Assembly: GCF_020731145.1 (NCBI RefSeq)
Contig: NZ_JAJFZN010000001.1
Location: 186,001-250,000, forward strand
Direction: 5' to 3'
From: Sneathiella sp. HT1-7
Lineage (GTDB): Bacteria; Pseudomonadota; Alphaproteobacteria; Sneathiellales; Sneathiellaceae
Length of the DNA stretch: 64,000 nt
In this document: positions 44,152 through 54,413 of the stretch, one piece after another
Numbering within the stretch: the first letter of the stretch is position 1
How the letters are laid out: every line of letters starts with the position of its first letter
Notes under the pieces: model-generated
Told to the model about the DNA's origin: nothing
The model's input: only the letters and a program-made list of their open reading frames with translations
The model's database searches: none
Program-made: the position numbers and the translations under genes

Positions 44152-44258
44152 GCGAAAGTTCAGAATTATTCTCTAACATACTGATTCAACAAAATATATT
44201 GACGTAGCGAATCGGCCGAATCAGTATATTCACATTGAATAATTACAGAATAATATGA
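44148..44258 (+). promoter_or_regulatory. ccrM promoter region with three GANTC sites and a CtrA-like box
   Basis: Three GANTC methylation sites lie within 40 bases: GATTC 44183-44187, GAATC 44209-44213, GAATC 44218-44222. TTAA-N7-TTCA at 44148-44162 is one base off the CtrA consensus TTAA-N7-TTAA. In Caulobacter the ccrM promoter is CtrA-activated and GANTC methylation-controlled, so this is probably the autoregulatory promoter. Confidence 0.6.
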
Positions 44259-45344
<1,086 letters not shown>

Positions 45345-45381
45345 GGGGTCCCCGCGCCCCTTCAAATTGGAAAGGGACGCA

Positions 45382-45798
45382 ATGAACAGACTTTCTTTAG
45401 CGATTATCTTGGGCGGCACTCTGACTATGGCAATCAGCCTCCCTGCATTATCCTATGAAGAATCCCGTTTTCTTGGCATGGATAGAGATGCGGATGGCGC
45501 CATCTCACAGGCCGAAACAGAAGCCTATCGCGAGCGCCTGTTCAAGGAATATGATCTTAATTCCGACGGTAAGGTCGAGTATGAGGAATATATTCAGGCA
45601 GAAAGCCTCCGCTCTGTTACCGCGCCGGCCCACTCCGAAGTTCCCGTTCCTGATGAATATAAAGAGATGGACACCAACGGGGACACAATTGTTACCTTGA
45701 AGGAGATCAAAGCCGCCGGTGTTGTGCGTTTTAATAAGCTCGACAAAAATGCCGACGGGAAGGTATCGAAAGACGAATTCGTCAGTCCCGGTCTTTAA
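45382..45798 (+). CDS. Exported EF-hand protein
   Basis: 138 residues from ATG 45382, which has GGAAAGGG 7 bases upstream; TTG 45367 is an unlikely alternative. A signal peptide (about 1-24, 'AIILGGTLTMAISLPALS') is followed by EF-hand loops: D-R-D-A-D-G-A-I-S near 33, D-L-N-S-D-G-K-V-E near 57, D-T-N-G-D-T-I-V-T and D-K-N-A-D-G-K-V-S towards the end. It is a periplasmic calcium-binding protein of unknown purpose. The last 17 bases overlap the end of mutY on the opposite strand. Confidence 0.9.
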   Translation: MNRLSLAIILGGTLTMAISLPALSYEESRFLGMDRDADGAISQAETEAYRERLFKEYDLNSDGKVEYEEYIQAESLRSVTAPAHSEVPVPDEYKEMDTNGDTIVTLKEIKAAGVVRFNKLDKNADGKVSKDEFVSPGL

Positions 45799-46873
45799 TC
45801 ACGATCCGCGCAACCTTGGTCATCAGGGTTGGTAGGGCGTAGCGGCCAAACTCTCTCGGCTCAGCCCATTGACCGTGCGGCAAAACAAACTTGTCCATTT
45901 CCTTGATTGAAATAACAACGGGCTGCAGTTCTAAATGGAAATGCGTGAAAGTATGACGAACCATAGCTTTCTCTGTGATTCGGTTCTCCCGCTTCTGAAA
46001 GTCGTTTGAGAAAAAGTTTTTGATAGCCGTCTCTACGGGAATTGTTTCCTCCTGCCACTCAGTTGAGGGGAACTCCATCATGCCTCCAAGCAGTCCCTTC
46101 TCCTCCCGTCGGCGGAGAAAAACAAAACCATCCTCCCGCTCCAGCCAGAAAATCACAGCACGCCGCGTTGGCTTTACTTTCTTTGGTGCTTTGACTGGAT
46201 ACCGCTCCATATCTTCTGCCGTTCGCGCATTACAAAAATCAGCCACAGGACATATCACACAAGTCGGGGCACGCGGGGAGCAGATCGTCGCACCTATATC
46301 CATGAGGGCTTGCGCATAGTCTCCAGCACGCTGCAAGGGAGTAAGTTCCGCCGCACGTACCGTTATTTTCTTTTTTGCCGCTGGAAGTGGCATGTCGATG
46401 CGGTACAGGCGGCTGACTATCCGCTCAATATTCCCATCGACAACAACTTCAGACTTATCAAAGGCAATCGCCGCGATCGCCGCCGCTGTATAGGGGCCGA
46501 TGCCCGGAAGTGAAAGAAGCTGGTCCCTATCCTTCGGAAAATGCCCGTTAAATTCTTCGGATATGGCGATTGCACATTTATGAAGATTGCGCGCACGCGC
46601 ATAATAACCAAGACCGGCCCAAGCCGTGAGGATATCATCCAGCGGTGCGGCGGCCATGTCATGGACAGTTGGCCAAAGCGTTAGGAATTTATCAAAGTAA
46701 GGACCAACGGTTACCACAGTCGTCTGCTGTAGCATGATCTCGCTCAACCAGACATGATACGGGTCCGGGCGCTCTCCGGGCGGGCTTCTCCAGGGCAACC
46801 GGCGGGCGTGTTTATCATACCAATTGAGGATGGCAGTAGAAAAAGACTTTTGTGACAGCTTTTGTTCGATCAT
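45782..46873 (-). CDS. mutY: A/G-specific adenine glycosylase
   Basis: Excises adenine mispaired with 8-oxoguanine. 363 residues from ATG 46873; an in-frame ATG at 46942 adds 23 residues with no family match. Catalytic parts are present: 'SEIMLQQTTVVTVGPYF' (Glu), helix-hairpin-helix 'LLSLPGIGPYTAAAIAAIAF', 'VDGNIERIVSRLYRI' (Asp) and the 4Fe-4S loop 'CSPRAPTCVICPVADFC' with C-x6-C-x2-C-x5-C. The C-terminal NUDIX-like domain that reads 8-oxoG is also there ('FVFLRRREEKGLLGGMMEFP'). Divergent from the DUF721 gene. Confidence 0.97.
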   Translation of the reverse strand: MIEQKLSQKSFSTAILNWYDKHARRLPWRSPPGERPDPYHVWLSEIMLQQTTVVTVGPYFDKFLTLWPTVHDMAAAPLDDILTAWAGLGYYARARNLHKCAIAISEEFNGHFPKDRDQLLSLPGIGPYTAAAIAAIAFDKSEVVVDGNIERIVSRLYRIDMPLPAAKKKITVRAAELTPLQRAGDYAQALMDIGATICSPRAPTCVICPVADFCNARTAEDMERYPVKAPKKVKPTRRAVIFWLEREDGFVFLRRREEKGLLGGMMEFPSTEWQEETIPVETAIKNFFSNDFQKRENRITEKAMVRHTFTHFHLELQPVVISIKEMDKFVLPHGQWAEPREFGRYALPTLMTKVARIVIKDRD

Positions 46874-46943
46874 ATTGCTACTCGTTATGGCGAAGTTTAT
46901 ATCCTGAGGCAATGCGAAGTTTCCAGGATGGATAAGGGGCAAG

Positions 46944-47462
46944 GTGAGACAAGCAAAGGGAAGGGCCGGACCACGCGCGATCGCTAGCCTTGTTGGGAAA
47001 TCCTCAAAAGCAGCGCTGGTTAAGCGCGGCTTCGCTCAGGCCGATATCTTGACCCACTGGCCCGCCATTGTTGGCCCGAATCTCGCGAATTTTTCAAGCC
47101 CAGAGAAACTCACCTATTCGCGGCAAGGCAACAAGGATGCGACGCTTCGCATCCGCGTCGCGCCAGGTTGGGCACCGGAGTTTCAACATTTTGAACCTCT
47201 GGTAATAGAGCGAATCAATAGCTTCTTCGGATACAGGGCTATCTCTCGGCTACAATTGATTCAGGCCCCCGTAAAAAAGCCTGAAGTTAGAAAATCAGCC
47301 CCGCCCCTCCCCCTTACGGACTCCCAGAAAATCTGGATTGAGACAATACTTACCGATATTACCGAGCCAGATCTTAGAAAGCGGTTAGAAAGCGTGGCCA
47401 CATCAATGTTGAGCGCGCGAAATAAGACACAAAGCGGTGATGATCCCGATACGGCCAGTTAA
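46944..47462 (+). CDS. DUF721 (DciA-like) protein
   Basis: 172 residues from GTG 46944, with AAGGGG 5-10 bases upstream. The conserved DUF721 fold is visible: 'GFAQADILTHWPAIVGPNLANFSSPEKLTYSRQ', then 'DATLRIRVAPGWAPEFQHFEPLVIERINSFFGYRAISRLQLIQ'. Some members (DciA) load the replicative helicase in bacteria that lack DnaC, and alphaproteobacteria usually depend on them; that function is likely but inferred. Gene order mutY / DUF721 / dsbA / smc is a known alphaproteobacterial arrangement. Confidence 0.86.
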   Translation: MRQAKGRAGPRAIASLVGKSSKAALVKRGFAQADILTHWPAIVGPNLANFSSPEKLTYSRQGNKDATLRIRVAPGWAPEFQHFEPLVIERINSFFGYRAISRLQLIQAPVKKPEVRKSAPPLPLTDSQKIWIETILTDITEPDLRKRLESVATSMLSARNKTQSGDDPDTAS

Positions 47463-47529
47463 CCCCTATAAAATATCTATTTTCCTATTATGTTGCGATA
47501 AATCGCAGGAATCGATTGAGGATTAAAGA

Positions 47530-48204
47530 ATGAAAAGTTATACTAACACCACATATAGTAGGAAAGACGGTAAATTGGCTATTTCTCGGCGACATTTTGT
47601 AGCAGCAGGCAGTGCCCTGCCCTTTGCGGCCACAGTCGCAGCAGGGATTTTAGCGCCGCGTGAAGCGCAGGCCGCAAAACCGCAGATTCTGGAAAGCGAC
47701 CATGTTCTCGGATTTCCGACAGCTCCCGTGACAATTATTGAATATGCTTCGCTAACTTGTGGCCATTGCGGCAATTTCCACAAACACACATTTGGTGATC
47801 TCAAGAAAGATTATATCGATACGGGTAAAGTGAAATTTGTGTATCGTCATTTTCCGCTTGACCGTTTTGCCTTCATAGCGGCGATCCTCTCAGAATGTAC
47901 CGAGGATGACAGTAAATTCTTCGCTATGATCGACGTGCTTTTTGAACAGCAAGACAATTGGACACGGCAGGAAGATCCTGCGCTCGCCCTCATCGAACTT
48001 GGTTCAAAAAATGGAGTCGCCCTAGAAGAATTTGTGACTTGCCTGACTAATCAAGAATTGATTGATGCGATAGCGTCCGAGAGTCTGATCGGATCCTCCC
48101 AATTCGGGGTCTCATCAACGCCGACACTCTTTATTCAAGGCGAGAAATATGAGCAAAACAGAAGCTTTGAAGCTCTGGACAACTATCTGAAGACATTAAC
48201 GTAG
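47530..48204 (+). CDS. Tat-exported DsbA-family thiol oxidoreductase
   Basis: 224-residue periplasmic thioredoxin-fold protein. The signal has a twin-arginine pattern (S-R-R-H-F-V near 19-24, then hydrophobic 'AAGSALPFAATVAAGIL' and cleavage after 'AQA'). The active site is C-G-H-C, in 'ASLTCGHCGNFH', with cis-Pro at 'VSSTPTLFIQG'. It belongs to the DsbA/BdbD-like branch that oxidises or isomerises disulphides in exported proteins. GAGG lies 8 bases before ATG 47530. smc begins 23 bases downstream, and the two are probably co-transcribed. Confidence 0.93.
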   Translation: MKSYTNTTYSRKDGKLAISRRHFVAAGSALPFAATVAAGILAPREAQAAKPQILESDHVLGFPTAPVTIIEYASLTCGHCGNFHKHTFGDLKKDYIDTGKVKFVYRHFPLDRFAFIAAILSECTEDDSKFFAMIDVLFEQQDNWTRQEDPALALIELGSKNGVALEEFVTCLTNQELIDAIASESLIGSSQFGVSSTPTLFIQGEKYEQNRSFEALDNYLKTLT

Positions 48205-48226
48205 ATTACCAGGTGATGGAGAGGCT

Positions 48227-51200
48227 GTGAAGTTTTCGCACTTACGACTGTCAGGGTTTAAATCCTTTGTAGAACCGACGGAACTTCTGATCAAAGACGG
48301 CCTCACCGGCATTGTCGGCCCGAACGGCTGTGGCAAATCGAATCTTGTCGAAGCCTTGACATGGGTTATGGGCGAAACATCCGCGCGCAATTTGCGCGGC
48401 GGTGCCATGGACGACGTAATTTTTGCCGGCACAACCTCACGCCCCCCGCGCAATGCGGCAGAAGTCACCCTTGGACTTGATAATCGAGAGCGAACGGCCC
48501 CCGCCTCTTATAACGATTCGTCGGAGCTTGATGTCTCACGCCGTATTAGACGCGAAACAGGATCGGATTATCGAATCAACGGGAAAGTCGCCCGCGCTCG
48601 CGATGTACAGCTTCTCTTTGCGGATCTTGCGACTGGCGCTCATTCTACAGCAATCGTCAGTCAAGGACGCGTTGGCGCGCTCATTAACGCCAAACCGAAA
48701 GAACGTCGTCACTTGCTTGAAGAAGCCGCCGGAATTTCGGGGTTGCATTCCCGCCGACATGAGGCCGAGCTTCGCCTGAATTCAGCGGAGACCAATCTTG
48801 AGCGCGTTGACGATGTGATCGAACAGCTTGAAGTGCAGCTCGGCAATCTGAAACGCCAAGCACGGCAGGCAAACCGCTATCGTAATATTTCGGGCCATAT
48901 TCGCAAGACAGAAGCATTACTCCTCTTTCGCAAACATCAGCAAGCACAGGCGAAAGCGGCCGAAGCCCGTGAAAAATATGAGCAGGCTGTCATGGCTGTT
49001 AATGAACTGACCCGTCAGGCGGCCACCGCAGAATCGGCAACATTGCGCGCAAATGAGGCCTTAAAGCCTCTCCGCGATGCTGAAGCCGCCGCAGCCTCAG
49101 CAGTTCATCGGCTAACCGTTGCCCGTGAAAGTCTGGACGCGGAAGAAGAGCGAGCCAAACGGACAAAGCAACAGCTTGAAGACCGTAAAAGCCAGATATC
49201 GCATGATATGGTCCGGGAGAAGGATCTCGAGAAAGATTCGGCGGAGGCAATTGCCCGTCTCGAAGAAGAAAAGTCAGTATTAAAAAGAGAGACGGAAACT
49301 GCGGGGCCGCGCGCAGAAGCCTTGCTTGCCAAGGTGAACGAAAAGGCTACCTCACTTCAGGAGCTGCAATCCGCGTTTGATACAAAAACAGAAACTGTCG
49401 CAGCCCAACTTGCGGAACGCAACAGCCTTATTCAGCAGATTGAGACTGCAACAGCACAACTTGGAAAGATAAAGGCGCGGCTCGAAGATCTGGATCGGGA
49501 AAAAGCGACGCTGCAGGAAAAAATAGAGGCGGATGGTGGTGCCACCTCATCCGCATCATTGCAGGAAAACATCATATCATTAAACGATCTTAATACGGCG
49601 TGTGATGAGGCAGAAATACTCCGTCAGGCCGCAGATGGCGCTGAGCGGGAGGCCAGAGAGAAAGTCAAACTCGCCGAACGCGACGTCACCACGCTGGAGA
49701 CGGAAGAGCGCACCCTCTCCCGCCTGCTGGAAAGTTCTAGTGATGGTGAATGGCCCGGTATTATCGAGGAATTGACGGTTTCCAAGGGCTATGAAATGGC
49801 GCTTGGTGCTGCGCTCGGTGACGAATTGGAAGCACCCGCAGATGATGCCGCCTCCGCATACTGGCAAACGCTGGAAGGCTCGGCAAATTCCCAGAATTTC
49901 AAGGGCGGCGCTGAGACGCTTGATCAATTTGTAAAAGGGCACCCGGCGCTCAAAGCCCGTCTCTCGCAGATTGCCGTGATTGACGCCAAAGACGGCCCGG
50001 CAATGCAAAGCGATCTGAAGCCAGGCCAGCGTCTTGTCACCCGTAATGGAGACCTCTGGCGCTGGGATGGCTTTACGCGCAAGGCCGGCGCAAAGACCGC
50101 TGCTGCGGCCCGGCTTGAACAACGGAACCGCCTGGAGGAGATTGCAAAAGATCTTGCGAAAAAGCGCGATACCCTCGCCAACGTCACGAACGATCTGAAA
50201 GGCTGCTCAGATTTGCTTGGTAATGCGACCGAAAAGGTGAAAAATCTCCGGCGGCAGCTGCGGGAGCAGGAGCAGGAACTTTCCAAGCTACGGGCTGCGA
50301 ACGCAGAAGAAATAAGGCAAAACGCCGCGCGGCAGTCTCGACTCACCTCTTTGCAGGAAAATATTTTCGAACTCTCATCAGAGCAAGAAGCACTTGTGGA
50401 AAGTCTTGCAGCCAAGCAGCAACTTCTTGATCGTCTTCCGGATATGGAAGGCAGCCGTGCCGAGATCGAAACGGTGCGGGCAAGCCTTCATGAAAAACGG
50501 GACGAACTTGCCGTGATGCGGAGCGAATCGGATCGCGTGGAGAGAGAAGCCGCAACCCGCCGTGACCGTCTTGCTGCGATCGATAGGGAGGTCATAGGCT
50601 GGATTGAACGCAACAAAAACATGGCCGCTCATTTTGTGCAACTTGAAATGCGCTTCAAGGACACATCAGAAGAACTCGCAGAGATCGAGAGCAAGCCCGA
50701 AGAGATTGCGACCAAGCGCAACAACCTGATGGATGAGGTTGCACGGGCTGAAGGACAACGCAATGGCGCACGCGATAAGCTGGCAGAGGCCGAATCGATC
50801 CTTTCAGAATGTGATGCCGCCCTTAAAAAATGTCAGGATGCACTGGCAACTTGCCGTGAGGAACGGGTACGCCATCAGTCTGATGTGGAGCATATGACGG
50901 AAGTCTTGAAAGGGCTAGCCGAACAAGTCCGAGAGAAATTGGAATGTTCACCGGACCAGATCAAAGCTGCAGGTGGCATCGAAGAAAACGAGGAAATTCC
51001 GCCCGTTGACGATAGCGAGCGCAAGCTGGACCGGTTGAAGCGGGAGCGAGATAATATGGGCCCTGTCAATCTCCGGGCCGAAATTGAGGCCGCAGAAGTA
51101 GAGGAGCAACTCACCACCTTGACGAATGAGCGTGAAGATTTGCTCGCGGCTATCGCCCGGCTTCGACAAGGAATATCAGGCCTCAACCGCGAAGGCCGGG

Positions 51201-51685
51201 AACGCCTGCTTGCAGCCTTCACCAAAGTTGATGAACATTTCCAGCATCTCTTCAAGCAAGTGTTTGGCGGTGGTCAGGCTCACCTGACCCTGACGGAATC
51301 AGACGATCCGCTTGCCGCAGGTCTTGAGATTATGGCGAGCCCCCCCGGCAAGAAGCTTCAGCTCATGTCACTTCTATCCGGTGGGGAGCAAGCACTAACG
51401 GCGGTTGCCCTTCTTTTCGCGGTGTTCCTGACCAACCCCGCGCCGATTTGTGTCCTCGACGAAGTGGATGCACCGCTTGATGACGTCAATGTGGAGCGCC
51501 TTTGTCATCTTCTGGACAGCATCGCCCAAAACTCCGAGACACGGTTTTTGGTGGTTACCCATCACCCGATCACAATGGCGCGCATGGATCGCCTGTTTGG
51601 CGTAACCATGGCAGAGCGCGGAATTTCGCAACTTGTTTCGGTCGATCTTGAGCAGGCCAAGGAGATTACCGAAAACGCAGCCTAG
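48227..51685 (+). CDS. smc: Chromosome segregation protein SMC
   Basis: 1152-residue ATPase that organises and segregates the chromosome. The N-terminal Walker A loop is G-P-N-G-C-G-K-S-N (31-39). Two long coiled coils (about 165-500 and 650-1000) flank a hinge region near 515-620 ('GYEMALGAALGDELEAP', 'RLVTRNGDLWRWDGF'). The C-terminal head has 'LLSGGEQALTAVALLFAVFLTNPAPICVLDEVDAPLDD', i.e. signature and Walker B, and the D-loop. GTG start at 48227 with GGAGAGG just upstream. The gene order places it after DsbA and before atpI. ScpA/ScpB are not in this window. Confidence 0.97.
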   Translation: MKFSHLRLSGFKSFVEPTELLIKDGLTGIVGPNGCGKSNLVEALTWVMGETSARNLRGGAMDDVIFAGTTSRPPRNAAEVTLGLDNRERTAPASYNDSSELDVSRRIRRETGSDYRINGKVARARDVQLLFADLATGAHSTAIVSQGRVGALINAKPKERRHLLEEAAGISGLHSRRHEAELRLNSAETNLERVDDVIEQLEVQLGNLKRQARQANRYRNISGHIRKTEALLLFRKHQQAQAKAAEAREKYEQAVMAVNELTRQAATAESATLRANEALKPLRDAEAAAASAVHRLTVARESLDAEEERAKRTKQQLEDRKSQISHDMVREKDLEKDSAEAIARLEEEKSVLKRETETAGPRAEALLAKVNEKATSLQELQSAFDTKTETVAAQLAERNSLIQQIETATAQLGKIKARLEDLDREKATLQEKIEADGGATSSASLQENIISLNDLNTACDEAEILRQAADGAEREAREKVKLAERDVTTLETEERTLSRLLESSSDGEWPGIIEELTVSKGYEMALGAALGDELEAPADDAASAYWQTLEGSANSQNFKGGAETLDQFVKGHPALKARLSQIAVIDAKDGPAMQSDLKPGQRLVTRNGDLWRWDGFTRKAGAKTAAAARLEQRNRLEEIAKDLAKKRDTLANVTNDLKGCSDLLGNATEKVKNLRRQLREQEQELSKLRAANAEEIRQNAARQSRLTSLQENIFELSSEQEALVESLAAKQQLLDRLPDMEGSRAEIETVRASLHEKRDELAVMRSESDRVEREAATRRDRLAAIDREVIGWIERNKNMAAHFVQLEMRFKDTSEELAEIESKPEEIATKRNNLMDEVARAEGQRNGARDKLAEAESILSECDAALKKCQDALATCREERVRHQSDVEHMTEVLKGLAEQVREKLECSPDQIKAAGGIEENEEIPPVDDSERKLDRLKRERDNMGPVNLRAEIEAAEVEEQLTTLTNEREDLLAAIARLRQGISGLNREGRERLLAAFTKVDEHFQHLFKQVFGGGQAHLTLTESDDPLAAGLEIMASPPGKKLQLMSLLSGGEQALTAVALLFAVFLTNPAPICVLDEVDAPLDDVNVERLCHLLDSIAQNSETRFLVVTHHPITMARMDRLFGVTMAERGISQLVSVDLEQAKEITENAA

Positions 51686-51846
51686 TGGCACTTCTCCTAC
51701 TCTTTTGGTCGATGGCAATAAACAATCATGAATGTGGCGAAAAAGCCGTGTGTAAGGTCTTGACACTCCGGGGGGCAGACCGTATGTTTCCCGCGCTTTC
51801 TGTGGGGGTTGATGGGCAGCATAGTGCATTCCATCGGGAGACGCGA

Positions 51847-52164
51847 ATGAGTAAACCTGAACCTCCCTCGAAAGAAGAATTTAGAGCTCGGCTTAAAAAG
51901 GCGCAGCAACAACAGGAACAGGCTTCCTGGAACCGCAGCGACTTGAAGGTAGAGCGAAACAGCTCAGCCGGCAGGGCATGGCGACTATCCGTTGAGATGG
52001 TTGCTGCGTTGCTGGTTTGCGGCTGGATTGGTTGGTTGCTCGACAAGTGGTTGGACACGAAGCCTTGGTTAATGCTGGTATTTTTGATTGTCGGTGCCGT
52101 TGTTGGTCTATACAACGTTATTAAAGTCGGCAAGCGCATGAATGACAGCGCGAATGAGGAATAG
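51847..52164 (+). CDS. atpI: ATP synthase assembly protein AtpI
   Basis: 105 residues from ATG 51847, with GGGAG upstream; the frame is open back to smc but without protein-like sequence. A charged N-terminus with a helix ('RARLKKAQQQQEQASWNRSDL') precedes two membrane helices ('VEMVAALLVCGWIGWLLD' and 'LMLVFLIVGAVVGLYNVI'). AtpI helps to assemble the c-ring and is always located at the head of the F0 operon in alphaproteobacteria. It is 62 bases from atpB. Confidence 0.93.
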   Translation: MSKPEPPSKEEFRARLKKAQQQQEQASWNRSDLKVERNSSAGRAWRLSVEMVAALLVCGWIGWLLDKWLDTKPWLMLVFLIVGAVVGLYNVIKVGKRMNDSANEE

Positions 52165-52226
52165 ATATCCGGTAAGTGGCTGGATATTCTGGAACAAGTT
52201 GAAACAGTTAAGACGGGAACAGCATC

Positions 52227-52964
52227 GTGGCGTCAGAACATAGCCCTCTTGCACAATTTGAAATCAAGCGCCTGGTTGAATGGAACGTAGGTGGCCTTGA
52301 CGTCTCTTTTACGAATGCTTCGCTGTTCATGGTTATCGCAATCGCAGCAATCACACTTTTTCTGACATGGAGTATGCGCGGGCGGGCCATGGTGCCGGGC
52401 CGCATGCAGTCTATGGCGGAAATCAGCTATGAATTCATCGCCAATATGATCAAGGACAATGTGGGGTCGGACGGACGCAAGTATTTCCCGTTCATCTTCA
52501 CCCTGTTCATGTTTGTGCTGTTCTGTAACCTGCTCGGGATGATCCCTTACACATTTACGGTTACCAGCCAGATCATTGTTACCTTTGCATTGGCCGCGCT
52601 TGTATTTGTTGGTGTGACGGTTATCGGGATTGTCCGTCATGGCTTCAAGTTCCTGACGTTCTTCGTCCCCAGCGGCGTACCGGTTGTCTTGCTGGTCATT
52701 CTGGTGCCGATTGAGGTCATCTCCTATTTCGTTCGCCCCATCAGCCTCTCTGTTCGTTTGTTCGCTAATATGCTGGCCGGACATACGCTGCTGAAAGTGT
52801 TTGGCGGATTTGTTGTCAGCCTCGGGATTTATCTCGGATGGCTTCCCCTCGGGTTTATCGTTGTTCTGACAGGCTTGGAATTCCTAGTCGCATTTTTGCA
52901 GGCCTATGTGTTTGCCATTCTGTCATGCCTCTATCTTAACGATGCGCTTCACCTGCATCATTGA
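52227..52964 (+). CDS. atpB: ATP synthase F0 subunit a
   Basis: 245 residues from GTG 52227, five to six membrane helices. The proton-path arginine is in 'ISLSVRLFANMLAGH', and 'YFVRPISLS' is typical. The C-terminal 'LVAFLQAYVFAILSCLYLNDALHLHH' is the alphaproteobacterial end. Subunit a provides the two half-channels for protons at the c-ring. Followed 52 bases later by atpE. Confidence 0.97.
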   Translation: MASEHSPLAQFEIKRLVEWNVGGLDVSFTNASLFMVIAIAAITLFLTWSMRGRAMVPGRMQSMAEISYEFIANMIKDNVGSDGRKYFPFIFTLFMFVLFCNLLGMIPYTFTVTSQIIVTFALAALVFVGVTVIGIVRHGFKFLTFFVPSGVPVVLLVILVPIEVISYFVRPISLSVRLFANMLAGHTLLKVFGGFVVSLGIYLGWLPLGFIVVLTGLEFLVAFLQAYVFAILSCLYLNDALHLHH

Positions 52965-53016
52965 GTATTAGTTAATCTTCAACATTGGTTGTTCTTGATT
53001 TAGAAGGAAGAATATT

Positions 53017-53241
53017 ATGGAATTAGAAGCCGCAAAGATGATCGGTGCCGGCCTTGCGACTATCGCACTTGCAGGTGTGGGTGTGGGTATCGGAAATATC
53101 TTCGGATCTTACGTTTCTGGCTCTCTACGCAATCCGGCTGCTGCTCCGAAAGTTTTCGGTAACGTGCTGCTCGGCTTTGCCCTGACAGAAGCTGTTGCGC
53201 TGTTCGCGCTGGTTATCGCATTCCTGATCCTGTTCGGTTAA
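53017..53241 (+). CDS. atpE: ATP synthase F0 subunit c
   Basis: 74-residue helical hairpin that builds the proton-driven rotor. Helix 1 is glycine-rich ('[20 protein letters not shown]'), the polar loop is R-N-P ('[11 protein letters not shown]') and the proton-binding Glu is in '[17 protein letters not shown]' of helix 2. The pattern has the alphaproteobacterial short form. GGAAG stands 5-10 bases upstream of ATG 53017. Confidence 0.97.
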   Translation: MELEAAKMIGAGLATIALAGVGVGIGNIFGSYVSGSLRNPAAAPKVFGNVLLGFALTEAVALFALVIAFLILFG

Positions 53242-53297
53242 TCAACCTTTCTCATATTTGAGAAATTGGGTCGATAGGATTGGATTAAGGAACCGGT

Positions 53298-53789
53298 ATG
53301 CCGCAACTTAATATTGCAGACTTCCCACCGCAGCTTGTATGGCTCGCGATTTCATTCGTCATTCTCTATATTTTGATGGCGAAGCTCGCGATTCCAGGCA
53401 TTTCAGAAGTACTGGAAAGTCGCCAGAACCGCATTTCTTCGGATCTGGAAGAAGCAAAGCGGCTTAGTGAAGACGCAGATAAGGCGAAAGCCGATTATGA
53501 AGAGGCTCTTGCCGAAGCCCGTGCCAAAGCTCACGGCATTGTTTCTGAACTGAAGGCCTCTATGGCCAAGGAGCAGGACGCGAGCAAGGCTGAGTTGGAT
53601 GCGAAGCTGGCGAAAAAGGCTCAGGCCGCAGAAGCCAGCATTCTTAAGGCTAAGGAATCCGCGCTCAGCCATGTGCGCGAAATTGCGGCCGATACTGCGA
53701 AATCTGCAGTAGGCAAGCTCGTTGCCTTCGACGTTTCCGACAAGGATGTGGAGGCCGCGGTCGCCTCCAGTATGAAGGGAGACGCCTGA
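53298..53789 (+). CDS. atpF': ATP synthase F0 subunit b'
   Basis: 163 residues: one membrane helix near the N-terminus ('LVWLAISFVILYILMAKLAI') and then a long charged helix that forms the stator stalk. In alphaproteobacteria the b subunit is duplicated; this first copy is the b' type. It ends in TGATG, sharing one base with the start of the second copy, so the two are translationally coupled. AAGGAACC precedes ATG 53298. Confidence 0.95.
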   Translation: MPQLNIADFPPQLVWLAISFVILYILMAKLAIPGISEVLESRQNRISSDLEEAKRLSEDADKAKADYEEALAEARAKAHGIVSELKASMAKEQDASKAELDAKLAKKAQAAEASILKAKESALSHVREIAADTAKSAVGKLVAFDVSDKDVEAAVASSMKGDA

Positions 53790-54274
53790 TGCTACATGAT
53801 CCCGCCTTTTGGGTCGCAGTCGCTTTTGTTGGCTTTCTTGCTGTTCTTGTTTACTTCAAGGTGCCGCCGCTGATTGCCAAGCAGCTTGACGCCCGCGCCG
53901 ACAAGATTCGTGAAGAGTTGGAAGAAGCCAAGAAACTCCGTGAAGATGCACAGTCGCTCTTTGCGGATTATCAGCGGCGACAGCACGATGCACTGCAGAC
54001 TGCGGAAGAAATCGTTGCAAGAGCCAAGGAAGATGCGGAAATCCTGCGTAAAGAGAGCGTTCAGGAACTTGAAGCGACCTTGGCACGACGCCAAGAACTT
54101 GCAGAAACCAAGATCCGCCAGGCCGAGGAAAAAGCCGTCGCTGAAGTGCAAGGCATCGCTGTTGATGTGGCAATTGCCGCCGCGAGCAAGCTGATGCAGG
54201 ACGGATTGAAAGGCGATAAGGCCGACGCCTTGATCGACCAATCTATTCAAGGTTTGGAAAAACAGCTCAACTAG
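53789..54274 (+). CDS. atpF: ATP synthase F0 subunit b
   Basis: 161 residues; N-terminal membrane helix ('FWVAVAFVGFLAVLVYFKVPP') with the 'L-D-A-R-A-D-K-I-R-E-E-L-E-E-A' stator-stalk helix to the end. It dimerises with b' in the peripheral stalk. The start overlaps the stop of atpF' (one base). It is the last gene before a strong intrinsic terminator, so the operon is atpI-atpB-atpE-atpF'-atpF; the F1 genes are elsewhere, which is normal in alphaproteobacteria. Confidence 0.95.
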   Translation: MLHDPAFWVAVAFVGFLAVLVYFKVPPLIAKQLDARADKIREELEEAKKLREDAQSLFADYQRRQHDALQTAEEIVARAKEDAEILRKESVQELEATLARRQELAETKIRQAEEKAVAEVQGIAVDVAIAAASKLMQDGLKGDKADALIDQSIQGLEKQLN

Positions 54275-54296
54275 AGCCTAATCCGGTTATTTTAGA

Positions 54297-54326
54297 AAAG
54301 CCCCGATATTTCGGGGCTTTTTTTTA
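54297..54326 (+). terminator. Intrinsic terminator of the atp operon
   Basis: AAAGCCCCGA, loop TATT, TCGGGGCTTT with a run of ten T. Perfect 10-bp stem, 22 bases after the atpF stop. Confidence 0.93.
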
Positions 54327-54359
54327 TTGCTCAAAGTAATCTCCCTCATAGAAGAGACG

Positions 54360-54388
54360 AAAAAGGCCTCGCCATGAATGACGAGGCC
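54360..54388 (-). terminator. Intrinsic terminator of the gcv operon
   Basis: On the minus strand GGCCTCG...CGAGGCC (10-base loop that can pair further) followed by TTTTT. It lies 26 bases after the gcvPB stop and faces the atp terminator. Confidence 0.88.
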
Positions 54389-54413
54389 GAGGTATGCAGC
54401 AATCTCAGGGAGG

